A stretch of DNA of 64,000 bases from Acetatifactor aquisgranensis. Its GTDB lineage: Bacteria > Bacillota > Clostridia > Lachnospirales > Lachnospiraceae. Of the stretch, positions 25,680 to 35,148 are shown in pieces. Location of the stretch: assembly GCF_943193215.1 (NCBI RefSeq), contig NZ_CALPDH010000006.1, forward strand, positions 1 through 64,000, given 5' to 3'. The notes beneath the pieces were generated by a model that did not search any database, was not told the DNA's origin, and was given only the letters and a program-made list of their open reading frames with translations. The position numbers and the translations under genes were made by a program. Numbering within the stretch: position 1 is the first letter of the stretch; each line of letters starts with the position of its first letter.

Positions 25680-26304
25680 TTACACCCCTTCTTTTCAGCA
25701 TAGCGCAGAATAAAACGCACATATAAACATAGCCCCATACAGCCCATAAGCCCAGCATATACAAGGCTTCGGAGATTTTTTTAAGTTCGGACTCTATTGG
25801 ACTATTAAGTGTGTTAGTATAGTAGCATGGACACAAAATAAATAGCACACCCCCATATATTAAGCCTACAGCAAGCCCTATTTTTATAGCCTATATACCC
25901 ATATAGCAGGGCATAGCATAGGCTTATTATATTGCATACATATAAGCACAGCATACACAGCACACAGCAAGAGTATAAGGCACAGCACCACAGCCCAGGG
26001 CATAGGCGCACATAGTACCATAGCACAGCGTAGGCACAAGCACACATAGCACAAGCAAGCATTGAAGCGTAAGAGGGCAAGGCATACAGCACCACACCGA
26101 AGCAATGAGAGCAGAGAGAGAAGGAGACAGGGCAAGCCCATGGCTGCGCTGTTCAGCAAGCCCACCCGCACGGCTCGCAGTAGGTACTTACCAAGCCACA
26201 CACGGCCTGCGGGGCGAGGAAGGCGCGGTATTTTTGGCGATAAAATCGAAAAAAAATTTTGCCTTTCGTTACGCAAGGGCAGAACCGGAAGGAGGAAACG
26301 GACT
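25680..26304. other. Gene-free C/A-rich region between early and packaging genes (candidate late promoter and packaging site)
   Basis: No frame with a convincing start and SD covers this stretch. From about 25940 to 26120 the plus strand is a degenerate run of CACAGC, CATAGCAC and AGCATACA words with very little T. A promoter-like TTGGAC (25797) and TATAGT lie near the middle. GCGATAAAATCG followed by AAAAAAA near 26240 is another landmark. The position just before the terminase cluster fits a cos/pac site plus late promoter. Confidence 0.4.
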
Positions 26305-27651
26305 ATGGAGCTGGTAAAAAGACAGCTTGCAGACCTTAAACCAGCGGAATATAATCCGCGAAAAGCATTAAAGCCGGGCGACCCGGAGTACCAGCGCATA
26401 GCCGCCAGTATAGAAGAATTTGGCTACGTTGACCCGATTATTATCAACGCAGACAATACCATCATAGGCGGCCACCAGCGGCGCACGGTCATGCTTGATT
26501 TGGGCTACACAGAGGCGGACTGTATTCTGGTTGAGATGGACAAGACCAGGGAAAAGGCTCTCAATATTGCCTTGAACAAAATAACCGGAGAATGGGACGA
26601 GGCGGCCTTAAAGGATTTATTGATAGATTTGGATAAGGCAGACTATAACGTGGGGCTTACAGGCTTCGGAGGCGACGAGATCGAAAAGCTATTTGCAGCC
26701 GTTGAACTTACCCAGGAGGCAAACGACGACGGCTATGACCCGGACGAGAAGCTGAAGGAGCTTAAGGAGGTTCGGACGCGCCCCGGCGATATTTGGCAGA
26801 TGGGGAGCCACCGCCTCATGTGCGGGGACGCTACAGACATTTCAGACATTGAGCGGCTGATGGAAGGAGCAACGGCCGACCTTATCATCACCGACCCACC
26901 TTATAACGTAGATTACGAAACCAAAGATAAGAGCCTGGAGCGTTCCTATAAGCGGAACCGCACCCGGACAAATAACGAGATCCAGAACGACCGGATGAGC
27001 AACGACGCCTTTTACAGTTTCTTGTATAAGGCGTTTTCTAATTTCAACGAAGCAGCCCGCCCCGGCTGTTCGGTTTATATATTCCACGCCGACAGCGAGG
27101 GTATAAACTTCCGAACCGCCATGAAGGAGGCAGGCTTTTACCAGGCGCAGACGCTGATCTGGGAGAAAAACCAGTTTGTCATAGGCCGCCAGGATTACCA
27201 CTGGCGCCACGAGCCGATCTTATACGGCTGGAAGGAGGGCGGCGGTCATTACTTCGGCGGAGGGCGCGGACAAGATACCGTTTTCATAGAAGATGATATA
27301 GACTTTTCAGCCATGAAGAAAGCGGAGCTTGTCGCCTACATTGAGGGCATCCGGGAACGCCTGCAGGAGAACACGTCGGTCTTATACGAAAAGAAGCCAG
27401 CCCGGAGCGATATGCACCCGACCATGAAGCCCGTGGCGCTTTTCGGGCGGCTAATTACCAACAGCAGCAAATACGGCGACACGGTCGCTGACTTTTTCGG
27501 AGGGAGCGGGACGACGCTGATCGCTTGCGAACAGCTTAACCGCAGCGCATACCTTATGGAGCTTAACGAAAAGTACTGCGATATTATTATAGACCGCTGG
27601 GAGGAATACACCGGCCAGAAAGCCGTAAGAGTAAGGGAGGGCGGAGCATAA
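26305..27651 (+). CDS. ParB-domain/DNA methyltransferase fusion
   Basis: 448 residues. Residues 1-95 form a ParB/sulfiredoxin-type domain (YNPRKALKPGDPEYQRIAAS, ADNTIIGGHQRRTVML). Residues about 150-445 are a beta-class N6A/N4C methyltransferase: TDPPYNVDYE is motif IV and VADFFGGSGTTLIACEQLN motif I. It modifies adenine or cytosine amino groups; no nuclease partner is nearby. Second orphan phage methylase besides Dam. ATG 26305 with GGAGG at 26291. It heads the packaging operon and its stop overlaps the terminase small subunit ATG. Confidence 0.9.
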   Translation: MELVKRQLADLKPAEYNPRKALKPGDPEYQRIAASIEEFGYVDPIIINADNTIIGGHQRRTVMLDLGYTEADCILVEMDKTREKALNIALNKITGEWDEAALKDLLIDLDKADYNVGLTGFGGDEIEKLFAAVELTQEANDDGYDPDEKLKELKEVRTRPGDIWQMGSHRLMCGDATDISDIERLMEGATADLIITDPPYNVDYETKDKSLERSYKRNRTRTNNEIQNDRMSNDAFYSFLYKAFSNFNEAARPGCSVYIFHADSEGINFRTAMKEAGFYQAQTLIWEKNQFVIGRQDYHWRHEPILYGWKEGGGHYFGGGRGQDTVFIEDDIDFSAMKKAELVAYIEGIRERLQENTSVLYEKKPARSDMHPTMKPVALFGRLITNSSKYGDTVADFFGGSGTTLIACEQLNRSAYLMELNEKYCDIIIDRWEEYTGQKAVRVREGGA

Positions 27652-28217
27652 TGGCAGAAGAAAAAGCAAGCGGCGGGCAGTTCGTAAAGGTTGAGATCAT
27701 AGCCCAGATTTTCGGAGTTTCCGTCCGCAGGGTGCAGCAACTTACCCAGGAGGGAATCATAAAGACGGACGAAGTCCCCGGAGAGGGCAGGCGTTACGAG
27801 CTTGTACCGACCATTAAAACATATATTCAGTATTTGTCCGACAAGGCATACGGCAAGGGCAAGTCCGAAAAGGAAACGGAGTTAAGGCAGCAGAAGCTGG
27901 AGGCAGAAATCGCCCTAAAGGAAAGCCAGGGCGAGATGCACCGCATGAGGGCGGAGATCGCCGCCGGGAAATATATAGATGTTGAGGAAGTAGCCTTAGA
28001 TTATCAAAAGTTTTTCGTTTCCTTCAAACGGTTCGCTATGGGCATACCGTCCCGGCTTGTAAGCATAGTAAGCGATAAGCTGGAGCCATTGGAAGCCCGC
28101 AAGGCGGAGAAGGAAATGAGCGCAGAAGTAAAGCGTATGCTTCGGGCTTTTGTCGTAGCCGGATATACACCGGAGCTGGGGGAAGAAAAGCCAGGGAAGC
28201 GCCGTGCAAAAACCTAA
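27651..28217 (+). CDS. Terminase small subunit (Nu1-like)
   Basis: 188 residues. An N-terminal winged helix (IIAQIFGVSVRRVQQLTQEG) recognises the packaging site. A coiled coil follows (KSEKETELRQQKLEAEIALK), then a helical domain for binding GpA. Typical order in lambda-like phages, and the gene overlaps terL. Confidence 0.87.
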   Translation: MAEEKASGGQFVKVEIIAQIFGVSVRRVQQLTQEGIIKTDEVPGEGRRYELVPTIKTYIQYLSDKAYGKGKSEKETELRQQKLEAEIALKESQGEMHRMRAEIAAGKYIDVEEVALDYQKFFVSFKRFAMGIPSRLVSIVSDKLEPLEARKAEKEMSAEVKRMLRAFVVAGYTPELGEEKPGKRRAKT

Positions 28218-30117
28218 ACAGCTACGCCTCCGGAAATACGAATGCAAGGCATACCAGAAATCCGCGCTTGAATACTTGAATCCCCCGGAAGATATGGCAG
28301 TATCCGAGTGGGCGGAACAATACAGGGTGCTTTCCAGTTTGACCAGCGCAGAACCGGGGCCATGGAGCAACGACCGGACTCCGTATCTGGTAGGCATCAT
28401 GGATGAGTTTCTAAACCCAGAAACGGAAGAAATAGACTTTTGCAAGCCTACCCAGTGTGGCGGAACCGAGGCGGAGCTTAATATGCTGGGCTACATTATC
28501 CAGCAGGACCCGTCCCCCGTGGAAGTTGTATACCCTACGGAAACCATGGCTGGCAGCGTTTCAGAAAAGCGGATCAGGCCCATGATAGAAGCAGCCCCGA
28601 CCCTTTATAAAAAATTTGATAAGAACAGCAGCAACTTAGAGCTTGACTTTGATGATATGTTTATAAAACTTGTTTGGAGTAACAGCCCTTCCGGGCTTGC
28701 TTCTTTCGCCATGAAATACCTTTTTCTTGACGAGGTGGACAAGTACCCAGGAGCCAGCAAGAAAGAGGCGGATCCGATCAGCCTGGCAAAAGAGCGTACA
28801 AAGACTTTCCGAAACAGCAAAGTCTATATGACCAGCACACCGACCATAAGGACGAACCACATCTGGAAAGCCAAGGAAGGAGCCGACGCAGAAAAGCATT
28901 ACTTCATACCTTGCCCGCATTGTGGGGAGTTTATAGAGCTTCACTTTGACAACCTTAAGTGGCCCGGAAAAGATAAGGATCTTGTGGACGCATACGGAGA
29001 GGATGCCATAAAGGAGAAGCTGGGGAACTTTGAGCCGATAGACGACTCGGAGGGTTTGAGCGACGCAGACCGGGCGGAGTTTGCTTTTTACGTTTGCCAG
29101 GAGTGCGGATGCGTAATCACGGATGCCCAGAAGCAGCAGGCAGTAAAGAAGGGACACTGGGAGGTCGTAAGACAAACAACCCGCTTTGTAAAAAAGGTTT
29201 GTTTCTGGATAAATACGCTTTATAGCCCCTTCGTCCGGTTTTCCGAAATTGCGAAGGAATTTATGGACAGCAAGGCGGACCCGGAGAAACTACAAAACTT
29301 CGTAAATTCCTGGCTTGCAGAACCATGGGAAGATACCAAGCTAAAGACCAGCAAGGACCTTGTTATGGAGCGGCAGACGGAGCTTGCAGAGTTTACCGTG
29401 CCGGATTGGACGAAGCTGCTTACCGCAGGCGTAGACGTACAGGAAAACAGCGTTTACTGGACAATAAGAGCCTGGGGCGACTTCTTGACAAGCCAGAACG
29501 TAGCACACGGCCAGGCTTACAGTTTTAAAGAGGTTGAGCAGATTATGAACCTTGAATATAAGACAGAGTCCGGAGCCGTTGCAATAGTAAACCTATGCCT
29601 CATAGACTCCGGCTACGAAGCAGACTCCGTATACGATTTTTGCGCCTTGAACGCAGAATGGGCGAAACCGGCCAAAGGATCCAGCAACCCCATGCAGAGC
29701 CATTTTAAGCTGAGTACCGTCAATAAGGACGCTTCCAAGGCTTACGGTATGGATCTTGTTATCGTTGACGGCGGCAAGTATAAGGACATGATCGCCAGCA
29801 GGATGCACCGGAAGAACGGCAACGGAAGCTGGATGGTATACAAGGGCTGCGACGAGGAATACGCCGAGCAGGTAACGGCAGAGCATAAAATCCTCGTTAA
29901 AAACGGAAACAGCAAGCCGCGGCTTGAATGGGTGCCAAAGCACAGCCATGCGGACAACCATTATTTAGACGCGGAAGTCTACGCCATGGCGGCAGCAGAT
30001 ACCCTGGGCGTCCGTATGCTTCACTTGCAGAACATACAGGAGGAACCGCAGGAGCCGAAGAAAGAGCAGTACACGCCGGAGGAAGAATGGATAAGCCAAA
30101 ACGAAAGCTGGCTATAG
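28204..30117 (+). CDS. terL: Terminase large subunit (GpA family)
   Basis: 637 residues, GTG start. The N-terminal ATPase has FCKPTQCGGTEAELNMLGYI in the Walker A position and YLFLDEVDKYPG as Walker B. A zinc site (IPCPHCGEFIELHF plus VCQECGCVI) is typical of GpA. The C-terminal nuclease includes AGVDVQENSVYW and GYEADSVYDF. With Nu1 it cuts and packages concatemers, most likely at cos sites. Confidence 0.95.
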   Translation: MQKPKQLRLRKYECKAYQKSALEYLNPPEDMAVSEWAEQYRVLSSLTSAEPGPWSNDRTPYLVGIMDEFLNPETEEIDFCKPTQCGGTEAELNMLGYIIQQDPSPVEVVYPTETMAGSVSEKRIRPMIEAAPTLYKKFDKNSSNLELDFDDMFIKLVWSNSPSGLASFAMKYLFLDEVDKYPGASKKEADPISLAKERTKTFRNSKVYMTSTPTIRTNHIWKAKEGADAEKHYFIPCPHCGEFIELHFDNLKWPGKDKDLVDAYGEDAIKEKLGNFEPIDDSEGLSDADRAEFAFYVCQECGCVITDAQKQQAVKKGHWEVVRQTTRFVKKVCFWINTLYSPFVRFSEIAKEFMDSKADPEKLQNFVNSWLAEPWEDTKLKTSKDLVMERQTELAEFTVPDWTKLLTAGVDVQENSVYWTIRAWGDFLTSQNVAHGQAYSFKEVEQIMNLEYKTESGAVAIVNLCLIDSGYEADSVYDFCALNAEWAKPAKGSSNPMQSHFKLSTVNKDASKAYGMDLVIVDGGKYKDMIASRMHRKNGNGSWMVYKGCDEEYAEQVTAEHKILVKNGNSKPRLEWVPKHSHADNHYLDAEVYAMAAADTLGVRMLHLQNIQEEPQEPKKEQYTPEEEWISQNESWL

Positions 30118-30135
30118 CAGGAAGGAGGGAACCGG

Positions 30136-30357
30136 GTGGAAGAACAGATGACAGCGCAGGAAATGCTTACCGAAGTAAATAACGCTATTTACGCTATATG
30201 CGTAGGCGGGCAAAGTTACAAGATAGGCTCCCGGCAGCTTAACCGGGCAGACCTTAACACATTATACAAGATTAAGAACGACCTTATGGCACAGGTCGCA
30301 GGAAGTACACCGGGCTTTTTGGACGATTGCTACGTCGCAGTATTTGACCGAAGATAG
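30136..30357 (+). CDS. Small head-tail joining protein (gpW/DUF6148-like)
   Basis: 73 residues, GTG start. GGQSYKIGSRQLNRADLNTL followed by YKIKNDLMAQVA resembles gpW-type connectors, in which a beta hairpin is followed by a helix. Located between terminase and portal as in lambda. Confidence 0.7.
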   Translation: MEEQMTAQEMLTEVNNAIYAICVGGQSYKIGSRQLNRADLNTLYKIKNDLMAQVAGSTPGFLDDCYVAVFDRR

Positions 30358-30368
30358 GAGGGAAAGAA

Positions 30369-32015
30369 GTGGGAAACGTATTAGACAATATAATCGGCTT
30401 CATTTCCCCGGCAGCCGGAGCCAGAAGGGAAGCATGGAGGCAGTACCTGGACGAGCAGCGCCATTATGACGCCGGGGGCTATGACCGCCTTAACGCCGGG
30501 TGGGTGGCCTATAACCAGAGCGCAGAGCAAACGGACCGCTACAGCCGGGACACCATAAGAGCCAGGGCCAGGGACTTAGAGCGAAACAGCGATATGGCAA
30601 ACAGCGTGATCGGGGCATACCGCCGGAATGTAGTAGGCCACGGCTACACGCTTCGGGCAAGAACCAGCAATGAAACGCTTAATAAGCAGATACAGGAAGC
30701 CTGGATAGAGTGGTGCAAGCGTAAAAATTGCGACGTAACCGAAACGCAGAGCTTTAACCAGATGCTTAGAATGGCGGAGCGCCGGAAGAAGGTAGACGGA
30801 GGAATCCTTTTTAAGAAGTGCTACACCAGCGGAGGGCTGCTGCCCTTTAAGTTGCAGGCGTTGGAAGTTGACGAGCTGGACACCGGACGGGCAGCGCCGC
30901 ACAACCCGAAACACCGGGTGGTCGGAGGGATTGAGCTTAACACCTATAACAAGCCCATGGGCTACTGGATCCGCCAGTATAACGTAGACGGCTTCGGGCA
31001 GATTGAACCCGTCTATGTTCCGGCAAAAGATATTATTTTCTATTTCACGAAAGACCGCCCTTCCCAGGTTCGGGAGATGAGCGACCTGGCCCCGACCATT
31101 ACCAGGGTAAGGGACGCGAATGAGTTTATGACGGCGGTAAGCGTAAAGGAGCGCATAGCCGCCTGCCTTGCCGTTTTCGTAAAGAAGATCATACCGACAA
31201 CCGGGAACTTTGCAAGGGGCGTGGGAGTAAGCGACGGGAGGCCCCGCGAGGACTACGACGGAAAAAGGATAAGCCCCGGCATGATAAAGGAGCTTAACGC
31301 CGGGGACGAGATCCAGGTCGTAAACCCGACCGGACAGGCAACGGATGCCGCCAGCTATATCAAGCTGCAGCAACGGCTTATAGGAGCCGGGCAGGGCTTA
31401 AGCTACGAGGCTACCAGCCGGGACATGAGCCAGAGCAACTACAGCAGCGCAAGGCAGGGAATCATTGAGGACGGCCAGACCTACATAGAGGACATAGAGC
31501 TGCTGAAGGAAGTAGTTATGGACGAGGTATACGAAACCTTCATAATTTCCGGCGTCCTTTCCGGCTTATTCAATATCCCCGGCTTTTGGGAGGATAAGCA
31601 GAAATATTTTAAGCACGAGTGGGTGGCGGCGCCGAAGCCGTGGATCGACCCGGCGAAAGAAGCCACAGCTACCAAGGTCGCACTGCAGACCGGACAAAAG
31701 ACATACCAGCAGGTCGCAGCGGAGAACGGCAAGGACTGGAAAGAGCAGATAGACGAAACCGTCGCCGTTTTAGAATACGCCAGGAAAAAAGGCATTGAGA
31801 TGGGAGGTGTTATATTTGACAGAACCGAAGCGGAGCTTACACCTGCAGACGAGCAGAAGCCAGAACCGGGAGCAGTTCCCGGCGGACCTACTGACCAGGG
31901 CGGAGGAAACCAGCCACCAGGGCAGCAGCCGGGGAACGGGCAGCAGGACGGCAACCAGCCAGCCGCAGACGGCGGCGAAGGACAGCCAGAAGGAAAACCA
32001 GATAAGGGCGTTTAG
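30369..32015 (+). CDS. Portal protein (lambda GpB family)
   Basis: 548 residues, GTG start. LERNSDMANSVIGAYRRNVV followed by GHGYTLRA is the N-terminal signature of lambda-type portals. WIEWCKRKNCDVTETQSFNQ and the central KERIAACLAVFVKKI agree. The C-terminus is Pro/Gln/Gly-rich. The dodecameric portal drives DNA entry and joins the tail. The 3' 200 nt overlap the protease gene in another frame. Confidence 0.93.
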   Translation: MGNVLDNIIGFISPAAGARREAWRQYLDEQRHYDAGGYDRLNAGWVAYNQSAEQTDRYSRDTIRARARDLERNSDMANSVIGAYRRNVVGHGYTLRARTSNETLNKQIQEAWIEWCKRKNCDVTETQSFNQMLRMAERRKKVDGGILFKKCYTSGGLLPFKLQALEVDELDTGRAAPHNPKHRVVGGIELNTYNKPMGYWIRQYNVDGFGQIEPVYVPAKDIIFYFTKDRPSQVREMSDLAPTITRVRDANEFMTAVSVKERIAACLAVFVKKIIPTTGNFARGVGVSDGRPREDYDGKRISPGMIKELNAGDEIQVVNPTGQATDAASYIKLQQRLIGAGQGLSYEATSRDMSQSNYSSARQGIIEDGQTYIEDIELLKEVVMDEVYETFIISGVLSGLFNIPGFWEDKQKYFKHEWVAAPKPWIDPAKEATATKVALQTGQKTYQQVAAENGKDWKEQIDETVAVLEYARKKGIEMGGVIFDRTEAELTPADEQKPEPGAVPGGPTDQGGGNQPPGQQPGNGQQDGNQPAADGGEGQPEGKPDKGV

Positions 32016-32565
32016 TTCGGCAACAATCCGGGCTATGGAAGGGGAAGGGAATGAACGGAAGTTCATTCTTTCGTTTTCTTCGGAAGAACCTTACGAGCGT
32101 TTCTGGGGTAAGGAGATTTTAGACCATAACCCGGCAGCCGTTGACCTTACCCGGCTTAACACAATAGGAGTCCTTCTTTTTAACCATAACCGGGATAAGG
32201 TTATAGGCAAGATCAACCGCGCCTGGATTGAAAACCAGCGGGGCATGGCTGAGGTAGAATTTGACAGCGACGAAGAAAGCGAGGTCATTTTTCAGAAGGT
32301 AAAAAGCGGGACGCTCAAGGGCGTTTCCGTTGGGTATAAGATTGGTGTGATTGAGGAAGTCATGCCGGGGAAGATATCCACCGACGGACGTTTTAACGGT
32401 CCTTGCGACGTCGCAAGGGAATGGATGCCCTACGAGATAAGCGTAGTAAGCGTCCCAGCAGACGCTACCGTGGGAGTAGGGCGGGAGCTTAAAGGGAATC
32501 CGCAGGCTCCGGAAACTTTAACTTGTTTTGAAGCACAACTTCAAATAAATAAAAACAGAAAATAG
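31816..32565 (+). CDS. Prohead maturation protease (HK97-like)
   Basis: About 249 residues. The conserved core GVLLFNHNRDKVIGKINRAW contains the catalytic His; the Ser follows in SGTLKGVSVGYKIG, and the domain closes with MPYEISVVSVPADA. The N-terminal 70 residues are low complexity and read over the portal gene. Start TTG 31816 lies 6-7 nt after GGGAGGTG; other in-frame starts have no SD. It carries palindrome copy 3 within NGPCDVARE. Confidence 0.85.
   Translation: MTEPKRSLHLQTSRSQNREQFPADLLTRAEETSHQGSSRGTGSRTATSQPQTAAKDSQKENQIRAFSSATIRAMEGEGNERKFILSFSSEEPYERFWGKEILDHNPAAVDLTRLNTIGVLLFNHNRDKVIGKINRAWIENQRGMAEVEFDSDEESEVIFQKVKSGTLKGVSVGYKIGVIEEVMPGKISTDGRFNGPCDVAREWMPYEISVVSVPADATVGVGRELKGNPQAPETLTCFEAQLQINKNRK
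32403..32416. repeat. 14-bp palindrome TTGCGACGTCGCAA, copy 3 (extends to 18 bp)
   Basis: Here the palindrome is CC...GG-extended and perfect over 32401-32418, inside the protease gene. Confidence 0.75.
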
Positions 32566-32576
32566 GAGGTACAGAG

Positions 32577-34154
32577 ATGACACCGAAACAAAGACGAGAA
32601 GCCGCCATGCTGAAGCAGCAGGCCATTGTGAACGCCGCCAAGGCAGACGGCAACCGTGCGCTGACGGCGGAAGAACAGGCACAGTTTAACGCTCTCCAGA
32701 GGGAGATTGACGAAGCCCAGGCAGAGATCGACGCACAGGAGAGAGGGCTGGCAGGAGGAACCGGAGCGGCAGCAGCACCCCCGGCGGCGAATCCCCAGCA
32801 GACGACACCACCCCCGGCAACCGCACCGCAGACAGTACCTGCAGATGGACAGCGGAGCGCAACCGAGGCGGAGCGTAACCGGGTAACGGAAATTATGGCA
32901 CTTTGCCGGGACTTCGATGTGGATCCGGCGGAGCATATCCGCAACGGTTCCAGTTTGGATCAGGTACGCAGTTCCATCCTTGACGGCATGAGGCAGACCG
33001 GAAGCCCTGTGGGCGTACAGGTCACCAGGGACGAAAACGAAACTTTCAGACAGAGGGCAACCGACGCGCTTATGCTTCGGGCAGGCGTACCCGTAGCCAC
33101 CCCGGCAGACGGAGCGAATGAGCTTAGATCCATGAGCCTCCGCGACCTTGCTATTGAGTGTTTGAGCAGGGACGGGCGGGACACTATGCAGCTTTTGAGG
33201 ATGCAGCCCGACGATATGTACGGCGAGCTTTGCCGCCAGTTCTACAACCCTACGGCAGCCTTTCCGGCGATCCTTGACAACACGATCAGAAAGAGCATTG
33301 TGCAGCTTTACAACGCAGTGCCTACGACCTTCCAGGCATGGACCACAAAGGGCAGCTTGAAGGACTTCAAGACCACAGCGGATCACGAATACGTGATCGG
33401 AGGTATGGGCGACTTCCTTCTGGTTCCCGAAAACGGCGAGCTTAAGCCGGATAAGCCCAGGACGGAGCTGCTGCCGAACCGCAAGCTGGACACCTACGGG
33501 CGGACATTCAGCATGACCCGCCAGGCGTTCATCAACGACGATATCGGCTTTTTAACGGAGGTTCCGGGGCTTTACGCAGCAGCGGCAAAGAAAACCATTG
33601 ATAAGCAGGTCTATAGCTTGCTTTACAATAATGCCCCGATTTTCGACGGCGTAAACCTTTTCCATAAGAACCACGGGAACCTGATCGCAAAGGGCGGCAA
33701 GCCTACCCAGGCTTCGATCCAGGCTATTATCCTGCAGATGCAGCACCAGCGCGACCAGTTCGGGGAAGCTATTTACATTACCCCGCAGCATATTATTGTG
33801 CCTGTTGGCTATGAGTTTGAGCTGGCGGTCATTCTTCACAGCACCCAGGTAGTAGGCAGCAATAACAACGATATCAACCCGCTGTACAACTACCCGATCA
33901 ATATTATTCAGACCCCGGTGCTTAACGCCCTGGCAGGGGATAAGGAAGTGCCGTGGTTTATGGTTGCAAACACCGCCAGCGCAAAACATATCCAGGTGGA
34001 CTACTTGAACGGGCAGGAAACCCCGACCGTAAGAAGGATGGAAACGCCGGGTGTTTTGGGCTTCCAGTGGGATATTTACCTTGACTGGGGAATCGCCGTA
34101 AGGGACTTCCGCGGAATTGCAAAGAACCCTGGAGAAAAGATCGCAGCAGAATAA
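32577..34154 (+). CDS. Major capsid protein (Mu gpT-like) with N-terminal scaffold segment
   Basis: 525 residues. Residues 1-60 are a coiled coil (RREAAMLKQQAIVNAAKADG) and 60-110 a Pro/Ala/Thr linker, likely a built-in scaffolding part removed by the protease. The shell domain has LPNRKLDTYGRTFSMTRQAF and NAPIFDGVNLFHKNHGNL, characteristic of Mu gpT-type capsids, and ends LDWGIAVRDFRGIAKNPG. A Mu-like capsid behind a lambda-like portal shows the mosaic nature of the head. Confidence 0.88.
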   Translation: MTPKQRREAAMLKQQAIVNAAKADGNRALTAEEQAQFNALQREIDEAQAEIDAQERGLAGGTGAAAAPPAANPQQTTPPPATAPQTVPADGQRSATEAERNRVTEIMALCRDFDVDPAEHIRNGSSLDQVRSSILDGMRQTGSPVGVQVTRDENETFRQRATDALMLRAGVPVATPADGANELRSMSLRDLAIECLSRDGRDTMQLLRMQPDDMYGELCRQFYNPTAAFPAILDNTIRKSIVQLYNAVPTTFQAWTTKGSLKDFKTTADHEYVIGGMGDFLLVPENGELKPDKPRTELLPNRKLDTYGRTFSMTRQAFINDDIGFLTEVPGLYAAAAKKTIDKQVYSLLYNNAPIFDGVNLFHKNHGNLIAKGGKPTQASIQAIILQMQHQRDQFGEAIYITPQHIIVPVGYEFELAVILHSTQVVGSNNNDINPLYNYPINIIQTPVLNALAGDKEVPWFMVANTASAKHIQVDYLNGQETPTVRRMETPGVLGFQWDIYLDWGIAVRDFRGIAKNPGEKIAAE

Positions 34155-34176
34155 GAGATAAGGAGGATTAAAAGCC

Positions 34177-34509
34177 ATGAGTAAAGCCGCATATTGGCAG
34201 AGAGGGGAAACCCTCGACTATAAGAACAATACGGACACAAAGATCGAGGCAAACACGGTCATTTCTTTCGGTTCCCATATTGGCGTCGCCGGGACGGATA
34301 TCCTCCCCGGCGAGCTGGGATCGCTTGTAGTTACAGGCGTTTTTGAGATCGACAAGACCGCAACTGGAGCCATTGAGATGGGAACGGAGGTATATTTTGA
34401 CGGGACCGGCATCACCGACACCAAGGGCGACGACACGCCGCTGGCAGGGTATGCGGCTCAGGCAGCAGCCGCAAGCGATACCGTTATCCTGGTAAAGTTG
34501 GGCGGCTGA
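34177..34509 (+). CDS. Capsid decoration/stabilisation protein (DUF2190-like)
   Basis: 110 residues of beta structure with Ala/Gly-rich repeats: ISFGSHIGVAGTDILPGELG, VTGVFEIDKTATGAIEMGTE and YAAQAAAASDTVILVKLGG match the DUF2190 pattern found next to capsid genes. It probably decorates the shell. Confidence 0.83.
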   Translation: MSKAAYWQRGETLDYKNNTDTKIEANTVISFGSHIGVAGTDILPGELGSLVVTGVFEIDKTATGAIEMGTEVYFDGTGITDTKGDDTPLAGYAAQAAAASDTVILVKLGG

Positions 34510-34820
34510 TGAAACAGCTTATAGCCGTTTTCCCCATACTTTTTGAAAGCCAGAACTATGAGCCGGGCGACGAGCTGCCGACACATAACGCCGGGCTTGT
34601 AGAAATATGGATCGGGAACGGCGCGGCCATTTGGCAGGACAACGAGGAACCCAAAAAGCGGAGCGCAAAAGCGAGGCAGACAACCGCCCCCGCAGGGCTT
34701 CCCGGTGATGCTTACCCTTCCGCCGGAGCGGAGCAGGATTTAGTGGGAAAACCGCCGTCCAGGAAAACGAGGGGCGCACAGCCGGAACCGACCAAAGGAA
34801 GGAGGAAAAGCAGTGCGTAA
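34509..34820 (+). CDS. Unknown head-region protein
   Basis: 103 residues. The N-terminal half is a small domain (FPILFESQNYEPGDELPTHN, VEIWIGNGAAIW). The C-terminal half is a basic Ser/Thr/Pro-rich tail. Its ATG overlaps the decoration gene by one base. Probably a head accessory; not recognised. Confidence 0.6.
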   Translation: MKQLIAVFPILFESQNYEPGDELPTHNAGLVEIWIGNGAAIWQDNEEPKKRSAKARQTTAPAGLPGDAYPSAGAEQDLVGKPPSRKTRGAQPEPTKGRRKSSA

Positions 34821-35148
34821 GCCGCTGACATTTAAGGAGCTTCTGAGGCAGGACGTAAAAACGGTATTTCTTAACCCGGCAGAGTTTGGAGAGGAACACA
34901 CGGTCAACGGAAAAACAATGCTGATCATTATTGACGATAACGAGCTTACGGAGAGGGAAAAGCGGATGAAAAGCAACATGGACGGGATATACAAGAAGCA
35001 AACGCTTATATACGTTTCCGCTTTGGATTACGGCCCGCTTCCGGGAATCGGCAAGCCGGTCAAGATTGACGGCGCAACCTTTATCGTTACCGACAGCCTT
35101 AACGAAGGCGGCGTGTATTCCTTGCATTTGGAGGCGAATAAGAGTTGA
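34813..35148 (+). CDS. Head-tail attachment protein
   Basis: 111 residues, GTG start. A beta-rich fold (KTMLIIIDDNELTEREKRMK, YVSALDYGPLPGIGKPVKID) and its place between capsid and tail genes fit FII/stopper-like joining proteins. Identification rests mainly on order and size. Confidence 0.65.
   Translation: MRKPLTFKELLRQDVKTVFLNPAEFGEEHTVNGKTMLIIIDDNELTEREKRMKSNMDGIYKKQTLIYVSALDYGPLPGIGKPVKIDGATFIVTDSLNEGGVYSLHLEANKS

Noticed and set aside
25814..26399. Minus-strand frames rich in Cys, Leu and Tyr in the gene-free region
   Set aside because: Composition only reflects the C/A-rich plus strand; no SD, no domain.
30321..30736. Near-matches to the palindrome at 30327 and 30724
   Set aside because: Only half or 12 of 14 bases match, and the CD residues in the portal protein fit the family, so they are not counted.
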